A stretch of 21,492 nucleotides of DNA from a virus. Positions 1 to 6,845 of the stretch are shown piece after piece. The position numbers and the translations under genes are program-made. Numbering within the stretch: position 1 is the first letter of the stretch; the number at the start of each line of letters is the position of its first letter. A model generated the notes under the pieces. It was not told where the DNA came from. It saw only the letters and a list, made by a program, of their open reading frames with translations, and made no database searches. The stretch lies in IMG/VR virus record IMGVR_UViG_3300020182_002301, positions 1-21,492 of that record; one strand, given 5' to 3'.

Positions 1-119
1 GGCCCCATAACCTGAGAAATAATAGTGCAATTTGTTCTGAGGTGTAATAAAATAAATGGAATATATAGTGTAGGTTTGGATAAAACTAAAATTTCCCCCA
101 AGGGATCTCCCCCATTTCT

Positions 120-150
120 CTGAAACAAATAGACAATTAGGGTCTATAAT
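120..150 (+). promoter_or_regulatory. Promoter P1 upstream of the first small gene
   Basis: CTGAAA (120-125) followed by C, then TATAAT (145-150), with a 19-base spacer. The 13-base string GTCTATAATAATT (142-154) recurs exactly at 467-479 in promoter P2, and both promoters carry TGAAACAA at the upstream box. The start codon at 174 lies 24 bases downstream of the -10, a sensible distance. Seen directly; promoter activity is inference. Confidence 0.6.
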
Positions 151-173
151 AATTCTAAATAAAGAGAAATAAC

Positions 174-395
174 ATGGCAAACTATCAAAGAGGTCTAAAG
201 ACACAGAAAAAGATCAAATGCATGAATAGCGAACCTGAGACTTCGAAATGGAGGGCTTGGGCGCCAGATGGCGGATGCGAGGAAGAGGGAATGGTTGATG
301 ACGTAGTTGATGGGTGGTTGTGTAGTAAGTGCACGATGCGAACTACAGGTCAGCCCACTAATGAGACCTACATGGATGACGCTGACTGGTTCTAA
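174..395 (+). CDS. Small hypothetical protein with Cys pairs (73 aa)
   Basis: I do not recognise the family. The protein has a basic N-terminus with many lysines (MANYQRGLKTQKK), then a middle rich in Gly, Trp and acidic residues, and an acidic C-terminus ending DDADWF. Cysteines at about residues 16, 35, 50 and 53 include a CSKC pair near position 50, so a small zinc-binding knuckle is possible but unproven. The gene stands alone between two copies of a shared promoter motif, with an A-rich leader (AAAGAGAAATAAC) before the ATG. This is the typical look of a short early phage gene that may act on the host, but no function can be assigned. Confidence 0.65.
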   Translation: MANYQRGLKTQKKIKCMNSEPETSKWRAWAPDGGCEEEGMVDDVVDGWLCSKCTMRTTGQPTNETYMDDADWF

Positions 396-445
396 AGAAT
401 TGGCACAAAAATTTCCGAAATTTCCCTTCAGGATTCTGAATAGGG

Positions 446-475
446 TTGAAACAATTCTATCTGAGTGTCTATAAT
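446..475 (+). promoter_or_regulatory. Promoter P2 upstream of the DUF6378 gene
   Basis: TTGAAA (446-451) and TATAAT (470-475) with an 18-base spacer, the best -35/-10 pair in the window. It shares TGAAACAA and GTCTATAATAATT with P1. Two AAATTTCC copies (409-416, 418-425) lie 45-54 bases upstream of the -10; P1 has one at 89-96, a similar distance away. The predicted start point, near 482, supports translation from ATG 498 rather than the in-frame GTG at 465. Confidence 0.65.
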
Positions 476-497
476 AATTAGACTAATTAAAGTAAAT

Positions 498-794
498 ATG
501 AGCATTTTAGAAGAAGCAAACGAAATTGTAAACAACCGTGGCGAAGAGGCAGATCGCCAATATGGCCCATTTTCTGAGGGCATGGATCGCGCCGCTAAAA
601 TCTTTAGTGGAATGACTGGTTTGGATGTCACCGGTCGCGAAATGTTTATGGCACTGGTAGCACTCAAGTTCTCACGTGAGAGTTACAATCATAAGCGCGA
701 CAATTTATTAGATGCAGTTGCATATATCCAAGGCTTAGAAAACTATATCAACGAGAAAGGCCAATATCCAGAAGGTGAAGAGCGAATCTACTAA
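498..794 (+). CDS. DUF6378 family phage protein
   Basis: A 98-residue helical protein that I match to DUF6378, an uncharacterised family common in phages and prophages. Visible family features are an N-terminal EEANEIVNNRGEEADRQYG, a middle MDRAAKIFSGMTG, then an ALKFSRE segment followed by the family-typical KRDNLLDAVAYIQGLE. The role is unknown. The frame stays open back to a GTG at 465, but that codon sits inside the -10 region of P2, so ATG 498 is chosen. The 3' end overlaps the next gene by 20 bases, which suggests translational coupling. Family assignment is from remembered motifs and is fairly secure; function is not known. Confidence 0.75.
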   Translation: MSILEEANEIVNNRGEEADRQYGPFSEGMDRAAKIFSGMTGLDVTGREMFMALVALKFSRESYNHKRDNLLDAVAYIQGLENYINEKGQYPEGEERIY

Positions 795-1194
795 AAAACC
801 TGACCAGATAGTATGGGATAAAGAAGAGGGCTACAATGCTGCTCTTCTTCCCTATGCTACCAATGTTGGAGCACCTGCTATTATTCATGAAGATATAGAT
901 GCATGGAAACAGCGTGGTGTTAATAAGGTTAACCATCAGTTAAAGGCTAAATTTGAAGAGCTAAAAGCTGAATACCAACAAATGGTCGAAGAGTTTAAGT
1001 GGAACGAATTAGTTTACACGGCTAAATTTGCATATGAACCAGTAATTGGCGAAACATATCACCTATATGTTGGTAATGATGGTGGAGTATTTCTATCATT
1101 GATTGGTCCAACTGAATGGCGTAGAAAATGTATTGGTTCTTTTAGATTGAATAGCGAACAAAAGTGGATTAAAATAGAAGATGAAAGCAATTAA
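775..1194 (+). CDS. DUF2452-like conserved protein (139 aa)
   Basis: The sequence resembles the DUF2452 family of bacterial proteins of unknown function. Recognisable parts are NVGAPAIIHEDI near residue 30, a coiled helix KFEELKAEYQQMVEEFKWNELVY around 60-80, then a beta-rich end with PVIGETYHLY, FLSLIGPTEW and CIGSFRLNSEQKWIKI. No catalytic motif is evident. No ATG exists before the conserved part, so translation probably starts at GTG 775, inside the end of the upstream gene; an AGAAAGG string lies about 13 bases before it. The gene overlaps the SGNH hydrolase by 14 bases. Family call is moderate; it may be a host gene picked up by the phage. Confidence 0.65.
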   Translation: MKSESTKKPDQIVWDKEEGYNAALLPYATNVGAPAIIHEDIDAWKQRGVNKVNHQLKAKFEELKAEYQQMVEEFKWNELVYTAKFAYEPVIGETYHLYVGNDGGVFLSLIGPTEWRRKCIGSFRLNSEQKWIKIEDESN

Positions 1195-2230
1195 CGAAAT
1201 TAAAGGACAATTAGAGGGTAAAAAGATTGGAATTGACGATGTAGTAACTACTTATTCGTCAAAGATGGCATCACACAAGAGTGCGTGGTCATACTTATTG
1301 AAGGCACAACTTAACTATTTAGGCATCGATGCCGAAGTACTGGATAAGTCTTCAGATATTCATGAGTATGACGTATGGATGGTTGCGTTGCCAATGGAGT
1401 TTGCAGGTTCTTATAACTTGTTTGGAGGGGCAACTGACGAACCTGCTGCCAGAATTGAAAGATTCCTTGATTTTAAAGGACCTATCTATTGTCTGAATCG
1501 TGAAATGCCAGATGTTGGCGCCTTTGTTACTAGTCGAATGAAGAGCTGTTCAGAGCGCTGGTCAAAACTAGATGCGGAAGCTATTACACAAAAGTGCGAG
1601 ACAATAGAGACAATATCCCTGAGAACGGGTACCGGTACTTTTGTATTAGGAGATAGCCATTCAGTTTCAGTTTGTCCACCCAATGCTGACATCAGCCGAA
1701 ACGACGGTAAAACATTATTTGGAGTCATGAAAGAGGGCATGACTACTTATATTCCTGAAGGCACAACACATCTTGTCACCTATTTTGGAAACATTGATGT
1801 ACGCCATCATCTATGTCGTCAAAAGAATCCATACGAAGCTGCGGTAAAATTGGCTCAAGACTTTATTGAGCATTTAAAGTCTCTTAATATCGAAAGGGTA
1901 ACAGTACATACTTTATTACCTATCGAATTTGAGGGCCGCAGAATTCCAAAAACAGGCTGGTATAAAGGCACTCCATTTGCAGGTTCTAGAATAGAGAGGG
2001 TCGAAGTAATGGAGGCCTTTAACCACCAGGTACGAGTATTAGGTAAAGATGCTGGATTCGAGATTCTAGACTGGCCATCTCACTGGTTCGAAGAGAATCC
2101 TGAAGAATTTGCTAAAAACTACATGGAAAAACCAGGTTCGGTTCATTTAAGTAGAGAATACTACTATTGGAACTGGTCTACTGGTAAAAAGAATTCAAAA
2201 TTAACTAAAACGGTCCTAGGACTATTCTAA
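1181..2230 (+). CDS. SGNH/GDSL-type hydrolase-like protein (349 aa)
   Basis: Probably an esterase or acetylhydrolase of the SGNH fold. After about 150 residues of N-terminal region comes block I, VLGDSH (residues 155-160) with putative nucleophile Ser159. Next is a block III-like GNIDVRHH (203-210) with the oxyanion-hole Asn. Near the C-terminus SVHLSREYYYW (320-330) gives a candidate catalytic His322. There is no signal peptide, so it acts in the cell or on the virion. It overlaps the previous gene by 14 bases and its stop shares a base with the next start (TAATG). Substrate is unknown; neighbours linked to the cell surface suggest acylated glycans. The N-terminal part is unassigned, and a divergent non-enzymatic role is possible. 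Confidence 0.65.
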   Translation: MKAINEIKGQLEGKKIGIDDVVTTYSSKMASHKSAWSYLLKAQLNYLGIDAEVLDKSSDIHEYDVWMVALPMEFAGSYNLFGGATDEPAARIERFLDFKGPIYCLNREMPDVGAFVTSRMKSCSERWSKLDAEAITQKCETIETISLRTGTGTFVLGDSHSVSVCPPNADISRNDGKTLFGVMKEGMTTYIPEGTTHLVTYFGNIDVRHHLCRQKNPYEAAVKLAQDFIEHLKSLNIERVTVHTLLPIEFEGRRIPKTGWYKGTPFAGSRIERVEVMEAFNHQVRVLGKDAGFEILDWPSHWFEENPEEFAKNYMEKPGSVHLSREYYYWNWSTGKKNSKLTKTVLGLF

Positions 2231-3144
2231 TGAAAAAGTTATTAGCACTCTTAGCGCTATTAGTTACGGTTAACCTCAGTGCTTCACATATTCTTGGTGG
2301 AATTATTCAAGTTGCACAAACTAGTCAAGATTCTACATCTATTGGAATGTATGTTGTTTCAGATGCATTTCCAACAATGCCACAATCTGTTTCAGTACAG
2401 AAATGGGTTAAAGACTCTCAAGGTTGGTACCAATATGATGGTAATGTTACACTAACTAAGTTTAATACAGGAACACATCAAGGATTTAACACTGCAAATT
2501 ACGGTAGCGATTATTTAGATCTTGATTCAGGTCAATATAGATTCATTTACACAAATTGCTGCTGGCCGATGTTGGTGAATTCAACAAACTCAATACAATC
2601 AGACTTTGTTATCTCAACAGATTACTGGCATGTTCCGAATAATTCTACGGCATTTGGTGAGCAACCACTTTGGATTAATGTAGAGAAGAACTCAGTTAAT
2701 TCAATGAAACCTGTATGGGGAAACTACAATTGTCACTTTACAAATCCTAATCCAGGAGACTCAGTTAACTTAACAATGACTGAAATTTACTCATCGTATT
2801 CTAACGGTGTTTTTGTACCTCAAGTACAGACTTCAACTAATGTATTAGCAGGTAACGATTCAATCACATTTGTTGGTACAAATCTAGGTTCTCATGGATA
2901 TGGTTTTCAGATTGACAAATACCGAAATAGTTACTTGATGTCTACTCAGAGAATTCAATGGACTTTTATTGTTCGTAATTCTACGCTTAATATTGAAGAG
3001 AATCAGAAAGAAAAAGAAGTGATCGGAATATGGGACTGGCAAGGTCGCTATATTCAAGAAGATATAGAAATGCTGCCGGGCAATAGACTATATTTAATTA
3101 GATATAGCAATGGTACAACCGAAAAGATTCTTATAATCAAGTAG
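2230..3144 (+). CDS. Secreted protein with SHILGG-type N-terminus and T9SS-like sorting tail
   Basis: A Sec signal peptide is clear: two lysines, a Leu/Ala-rich core at residues 4-12, and likely cleavage after SAS (residues 17-19). The mature protein begins HILGG, and a TNCCWPM motif sits at 108-114. Both recall the Bacteroidota surface family whose members begin SH(I/L)xGG and carry a DCCRN-like motif, often linked to gliding proteins. Residues about 254-304 look like a type IX secretion sorting domain: IWDWQGRYI, then PGNRLYLIRYSNG, ending EKILIIK. If so, the product crosses the outer membrane of the host. It is 1-base coupled to the SGNH gene. Seen: motifs. Inferred: export by T9SS and a role in altering the host surface. 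It could instead be a lysis-released or virion protein. Confidence 0.7.
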   Translation: MKKLLALLALLVTVNLSASHILGGIIQVAQTSQDSTSIGMYVVSDAFPTMPQSVSVQKWVKDSQGWYQYDGNVTLTKFNTGTHQGFNTANYGSDYLDLDSGQYRFIYTNCCWPMLVNSTNSIQSDFVISTDYWHVPNNSTAFGEQPLWINVEKNSVNSMKPVWGNYNCHFTNPNPGDSVNLTMTEIYSSYSNGVFVPQVQTSTNVLAGNDSITFVGTNLGSHGYGFQIDKYRNSYLMSTQRIQWTFIVRNSTLNIEENQKEKEVIGIWDWQGRYIQEDIEMLPGNRLYLIRYSNGTTEKILIIK

Positions 3145-3145
3145 T

Positions 3146-3316
3146 ATGATATTAAATGACAAGATATTCGAAGATGCTCATATTTCATTAGGAATATACA
3201 TGGCGATTGAAGATTACTTCAAAATTACGCTAAAAGACGCGGAAATTGTAAATATTGAACTACCGGAAGAGCTAATTAATCTTGTTAAGGGCAAGATGAA
3301 CACCCGCCAAATGTGA
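3146..3316 (+). CDS. Small hypothetical protein (56 aa)
   Basis: An ATG one base after the preceding stop opens a 56-codon frame ending in TGA at 3314-3316. The product starts MILNDKIFEDAHISLG and has a mixed amphipathic, mildly acidic composition with a plausible helix near YMAIEDYF and a later strand-helix (VNIELPEELINLVKG). No family is recognised. Tight spacing after the secreted protein and protein-like composition argue for a real gene, but there is no independent support. Its last codons run into the palindrome at 3312-3327. Confidence 0.5.
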   Translation: MILNDKIFEDAHISLGIYMAIEDYFKITLKDAEIVNIELPEELINLVKGKMNTRQM

Positions 3317-3327
3317 TAAATATCACA
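3312..3327. promoter_or_regulatory. CRP-like palindrome upstream of inositol synthase
   Basis: TGTGATAAATATCACA has perfect 7-base arms around an AA centre and matches the CRP/FNR-family pattern TGTGA-N6-TCACA at all ten fixed positions. Its centre lies about 78 bases upstream of the start point predicted from promoter 3362-3391. It has no T run, so it is not a terminator. Whether a host or phage CRP-like protein binds it is unknown. Confidence 0.4.
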
Positions 3328-3361
3328 CGGCGCACATAAAGTGAATTTTTTTAAACTAATT

Positions 3362-3391
3362 ATGAAACTTTTCTTCAGAACGCTGTATAAC
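3362..3391 (+). promoter_or_regulatory. Promoter P4 of the inositol synthase gene
   Basis: ATGAAA followed by C (3362-3368) and TATAAC (3386-3391), spacer 18, the same AAAC-N17-TATAAT layout as P1-P3. The start point would be near 3398, upstream of ATG 3431 but downstream of the in-frame GTG 3341, which supports the shorter protein. Confidence 0.5.
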
Positions 3392-3430
3392 ATATACAAT
3401 AACATAAATAAAGGTTTAACAAAGAAAATT

Positions 3431-4642
3431 ATGGACAACAAGAAAATCAAAGTTGGGATTATCGGTACAGGGAATTGTGCTAAGTCCCTAGTTGAAGGCG
3501 TTCAGTACTACACTGAGCACACTGATGCAAAAACTGGTATGATGAAATTTGATATCGGTGGTTACAAAGCAGAAAATATTGAATTCGTAGTAGGATTCGA
3601 TATTGACGAACGTAAAATTGGTCTTCCTCTTGGAGAGGCTCTTAAGCAGAGACCAAACTGTGCATACGACATTGTAGAGACTATTACTAATACCTCTCCA
3701 GTGTATGAATCTCCAGTTATTGATGGATACGCATCTCTAATGGACCACTACCCAGAATCAAATCGTTTCTTAGTAGATGAGGATCTTCGTAACGAGACTG
3801 ATATGAATCGTACGGCATGGACTTCTAAAAAAGAACGCCAATGGAAAGATCGCGTAATCGCTCAATTACAAGAGCACGGTGTAGAAGTATTGGTAAACTA
3901 TCTACCAGTAGGTTCTCAAAAGACTACAGAGTTTTGGGCTGAAATCTGTTTAGAAACTGGAATCTCTTTCGTAAACTGTATTCCAGTCTTTATCGCATCA
4001 GATCCAAAATGGGAGCAGCGTTTCATCGATGCAGGAATTCCATTGATTGGAGACGATATGCGTAGCCAATTTGGTGCTTCAATCCTTTCTCAAATGCTAC
4101 AAGAACTTGCATTTGAACGTGGACACCACGTAAAAGCTCACATCCAACGTAATGTTGGTGGTAACACAGACTTCTTGAACATGGAAGACAAATCACGTCT
4201 TGCTTCTAAGAAGATCTCTAAAGAGAACGTAATCCGCGCTCAGAATGAAATTCGTAACATCTCAACTGAGGATTCATTCTTACATGCTGGACCATCTGAG
4301 TACATTCCATACTACGCAGATAACAAAGTGGCTAACTTCCGTCTTGAAATGGAAGGATTTGGAGGAGCTCCAGTTATCTTTGATGCTCAGCTATCTGTAC
4401 AAGATTCACCAAACTCTGGTGGTGTTGTGATCGACGCTCTTCGCTATGTAAAAGTAGCCCGCGAAATGGGAATCGTTGGCGCTCTTCGTGGACCTTCTGC
4501 TCTTACGCAAAAGACTCCACCTCAGCAAATGATGTTCCGCGATGGGGTTGTTGAATGTGATGCATTGGCAAATCGCGAGTTGACAGAAGTTACAAAGAAG
4601 CAACTTAAGTCAGTAAACACAAGAACTAAAGCAACTGTTTAA
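3431..4642 (+). CDS. myo-Inositol-1-phosphate synthase
   Basis: Converts glucose-6-phosphate to inositol-1-phosphate (L-myo-inositol 3-phosphate) using NAD in the cytoplasm, the first step of inositol synthesis. The 403-residue protein has the Rossmann motif VGIIGTGNCAKSLVEG near residue 8-23 and the family blocks NYLPVGSQ, FVNCIPVFIASDPKWEQRF, LIGDDMRSQFGA and GGNTDFLNMEDKSRLASKKISK, which carry the active-site lysines. It resembles the bacterial/archaeal form rather than the longer eukaryotic one. An in-frame GTG at 3341 would add 30 hydrophobic residues but lies upstream of the predicted transcription start, so ATG 3431 is chosen. It forms a single-gene unit between its own promoter and a strong terminator. 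In Bacteroidota, inositol phosphate feeds inositol sphingolipids, so lipid remodelling is a plausible role. Confidence 0.93.
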   Translation: MDNKKIKVGIIGTGNCAKSLVEGVQYYTEHTDAKTGMMKFDIGGYKAENIEFVVGFDIDERKIGLPLGEALKQRPNCAYDIVETITNTSPVYESPVIDGYASLMDHYPESNRFLVDEDLRNETDMNRTAWTSKKERQWKDRVIAQLQEHGVEVLVNYLPVGSQKTTEFWAEICLETGISFVNCIPVFIASDPKWEQRFIDAGIPLIGDDMRSQFGASILSQMLQELAFERGHHVKAHIQRNVGGNTDFLNMEDKSRLASKKISKENVIRAQNEIRNISTEDSFLHAGPSEYIPYYADNKVANFRLEMEGFGGAPVIFDAQLSVQDSPNSGGVVIDALRYVKVAREMGIVGALRGPSALTQKTPPQQMMFRDGVVECDALANRELTEVTKKQLKSVNTRTKATV

Positions 4643-4661
4643 CCTTTATTTAGTTGTAGTA

Positions 4662-4690
4662 AGGGAGCCCTAGTTGGCTCCCTTTTTTTT
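4662..4690 (+). terminator. Rho-independent terminator after inositol synthase
   Basis: Stem GGGAGCC (4662-4668) and GGCTCCC (4675-4681), 6-base loop CTAGTT, followed by a run of eight T. The stem is identical to that of the terminator at 13546-13575. Confidence 0.9.
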
Positions 4691-4723
4691 CAAGATATTA
4701 AGATAGTATAAGATTAAAAGAAT

Positions 4724-5107
4724 ATGAGCAATAAAGAACACGAATTTTACGGATATGATTTTGATGGTGTTGTTTCAATTGGAGTAACTCCTAGATTTTC
4801 TGACGATATCATAATTACAGGAAGATGTATTGATGAAAAAGAATATGTTTTTGAAAAGTTAAAAGAACTGGGCGTAACGTCTAACGTATATTTTAACCCA
4901 ATGACTCTAGCTGAAAGAGGAAACCATACGGTACAGGCTAGAACATATTCAGGTCAACATAAAGCAAGAACAATAAAAAAACTTAGAGAAGAAGGGTATA
5001 ATTTAACCAGATTCTTTGAAGACGACCCAGTACAAAAAGCCCTTATCGAAGAGTCTAATCCGGAAATTGAGATAGTTCATATTGTATCAAATCTAGTACA
5101 AAAATAA
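4724..5107 (+). CDS. HAD-superfamily phosphatase-like protein (127 aa)
   Basis: A short HAD hydrolase without an obvious cap domain. Motif I is DFDGVV (residues 12-17, Asp12 nucleophile, Asp14 general acid), motif II is ITGR (31-34), a conserved-type lysine lies in HKARTIKKL (79-87), and motif IV is FFEDDPVQ (98-104). It should remove a phosphate or cleave a phospho-substrate; which one cannot be read from sequence. It is the first gene after the terminator at 4690, with TATAAG at 4707-4712 but no AAAC box. The FkbM methyltransferase gene starts 2 bases after its stop. It could be a nucleotide or sugar phosphatase, or the phosphatase half of a nucleic-acid end-repair activity. Confidence 0.8.
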   Translation: MSNKEHEFYGYDFDGVVSIGVTPRFSDDIIITGRCIDEKEYVFEKLKELGVTSNVYFNPMTLAERGNHTVQARTYSGQHKARTIKKLREEGYNLTRFFEDDPVQKALIEESNPEIEIVHIVSNLVQK

Positions 5108-5109
5108 CT

Positions 5110-5778
5110 ATGCCGCTTACTAAAGAACAAAAAGCCCTCAAGCGTAGATACGTAAAGGAGCTTAATGCACAGGAGAATGTAGATCGCGATATGATTTCTG
5201 AATCAATCAGAAACTATATCACTGACGAAATTAATTATTCTGATAAAGTATGCCTAGATTTAGGAACAAATATCGGAGCTTTTACTAAAATAGCGCTTGA
5301 CCACGGTGCACATAGGGTTTATGGTGTGGAATGTGATTTTAGAAACTATAACATTGCGGCTTCTAACTTCTCAGAAAGTATTAAGGCAAAAATAATCCAT
5401 GCTGCTGTTTCAGCGCTTGACCAAGATACACTACAAATCTATAAGTCAAATGCAAAAAGCAATCACAGCTCTACTTCAATTATTAAACGTAGAGGATCTT
5501 TTTCAGAATACGATGAAGTTAAGAACTATCATGTTACCGAATTACTGGAAGAAGTCAAGCCAGATATTGTAAAAATAGACATTGAAGGAGCAGAGTATGA
5601 TATTATAGAACATGTTCTGTCGTATAAGCCAAAGGCTCTATTTATAGAACTACATGGCAACGATGATCGAGCAAAATCAGCTCTACAAAGACTTACCGAA
5701 AGTTACAAAAATAACAGAATAGAAGAAATCATCATCTTCCAAAAAGTGGGAGGATATGACTGTCTATTCTTTGATTAA
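5110..5778 (+). CDS. FkbM-family methyltransferase
   Basis: An S-adenosylmethionine-dependent methyltransferase. The SAM-binding motif I is CLDLGTNIGAFTKIA (residues 48-62), followed by VYGVECD (70-76) at the end of strand 2, and the FkbM hallmark DIVKIDIEGAEYDIIE (152-167) around strand 4-5. FkbM enzymes usually O-methylate sugars or polyketides, so the target could be a surface glycan, a glycan on DNA or a small molecule. About 40 N-terminal residues precede the domain. It sits 2 bases after the HAD gene and 14 bases before the glycosylase-like gene, suggesting one transcript. Family assignment is firm; substrate is unknown. Confidence 0.88.
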   Translation: MPLTKEQKALKRRYVKELNAQENVDRDMISESIRNYITDEINYSDKVCLDLGTNIGAFTKIALDHGAHRVYGVECDFRNYNIAASNFSESIKAKIIHAAVSALDQDTLQIYKSNAKSNHSSTSIIKRRGSFSEYDEVKNYHVTELLEEVKPDIVKIDIEGAEYDIIEHVLSYKPKALFIELHGNDDRAKSALQRLTESYKNNRIEEIIIFQKVGGYDCLFFD

Positions 5779-5792
5779 AATAATATAATAAT

Positions 5793-6845
5793 ATGGCTGA
5801 AGATATGAGAGCCCTTGTCAATATGGAAATTATTGACCGCATTGGATATTTCTTCAATAAGGTTAATGAACGTTCCGAATTGACATATGGCTACAGAAAT
5901 TCATATGATAGTGGAGGCGATGAAGCACTTGGCGAAACAGTTGAGTACTTTCACCCTCACATTTTATATGATGACAGGATGAGATACATTATGGAGAACA
6001 TTGTCCTTTCAGACATGGATATGGACAATATTATTTGTAATACTATAATCTCTCACTTTTATGGAGGACGAGGTATTCACCAGATCCTGACACGAGAACC
6101 AGATCCTAAGAAGGCACTTGTTGATTTTAAGAGACTCTTAGTCGATAAGGATTATGAGATGGAGATTCGTAAAAATATTGATGATGCCCTTGCCCTAGGG
6201 CTTGGAGTGTATGGAACAACGGAACTTCGAACTTCTCTGTATGGAGCGTCCAACCAATGGGTTGCTGAAACACGAGGAGTCGAAAGAAACGCAGATAAGA
6301 TTAACATATTACTTTGGGTAGCTGGATTTATTCCTCGTGGAATCACACGGAGAATGGCAAATGTCCAGTCACTTGCTGAAATGTATGGTATTCTTACCGA
6401 AATTGAAGGAGTAGGGTCATACTATGGATATCACTGCTCGACATCAAATTCAGTTAATCCGAACATTCCAATTAATCATGATGAAAGATTCTGTGTTCCA
6501 GGTCCTGGTGCAAGGCTGACCCTCGATATGATGTTCGGTGAAGGGTGTAAAATACCACATGGTGATCGAGTTGTTTGGTTCAGAGAGAACTATAAGGACT
6601 TGATTGGAGATATTCCACTTAATGAGAACGAACATAATATGGTAGTAAATGGAGTAAAGATCTTCCAAGAGGATCAGAACGAGTTGAAAACATATGGATG
6701 TGAAGTTGGTCTCTGTCAGTTTGGAGTCTATACCAGATTAAGTAGCAATCCTAATCTAATCAATAAGAGAAAGGTTGCGAGGGTAGATGAATCAACGATG
6801 CAATATTTCTTCAACAACAACTTTACGCAAAATACGCTATTCTAA
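5793..6845 (+). CDS. DNA-glycosylase-like protein of the aGPT-Pplase / HMUDK-helical superfamily
   Basis: This 350-residue protein has the layout I associate with the alpha-glutamyl/putrescinyl-thymine pyrophosphorylase and 5-hmdU kinase helical-domain superfamily, proteins that build hypermodified bases in phage DNA. Key parts are a helical region MDNIICNTIISHFYGG (77-92), a helix-hairpin-helix-like LTEIEGVGSYYGYH (201-214), then HDERFCVPGPGAR (229-241), where Asp230 sits roughly where HhH glycosylases keep a catalytic Asp, and a C-terminal EVGLCQFGVYTRL (304-316). No P-loop kinase domain is attached, which favours the pyrophosphorylase-like side. It shares a TAATG junction with the next gene. 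Superfamily call is from motif recognition without a search; the modified base (thymine or hydroxymethylcytosine) cannot be told. A plain DNA-repair glycosylase is the alternative. Confidence 0.6.
   Translation: MAEDMRALVNMEIIDRIGYFFNKVNERSELTYGYRNSYDSGGDEALGETVEYFHPHILYDDRMRYIMENIVLSDMDMDNIICNTIISHFYGGRGIHQILTREPDPKKALVDFKRLLVDKDYEMEIRKNIDDALALGLGVYGTTELRTSLYGASNQWVAETRGVERNADKINILLWVAGFIPRGITRRMANVQSLAEMYGILTEIEGVGSYYGYHCSTSNSVNPNIPINHDERFCVPGPGARLTLDMMFGEGCKIPHGDRVVWFRENYKDLIGDIPLNENEHNMVVNGVKIFQEDQNELKTYGCEVGLCQFGVYTRLSSNPNLINKRKVARVDESTMQYFFNNNFTQNTLF

Noticed and set aside
1-119. Possible end of an upstream gene or a terminator
   Set aside because: Stops occur in all three + frames by base 47, and the C-rich runs near 95-113 do not form a convincing hairpin with a T tract.
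465-497. Upstream GTG start for the DUF6378 gene
   Set aside because: It lies within the -10 region of promoter P2, so the transcript would not include it; ATG 498 begins the conserved part.
3341-3430. Extended N-terminus for inositol synthase from GTG 3341
   Set aside because: The added 30 residues have no place in the family, and the predicted transcription start (about 3398) is downstream.
5776-5792. TATAAT at 5784-5789 as a promoter for the glycosylase-like gene
   Set aside because: It lies only 3 bases before the ATG and lacks an AAAC box, so a transcript from it would start inside the gene; the string is more likely just an AT-rich leader.
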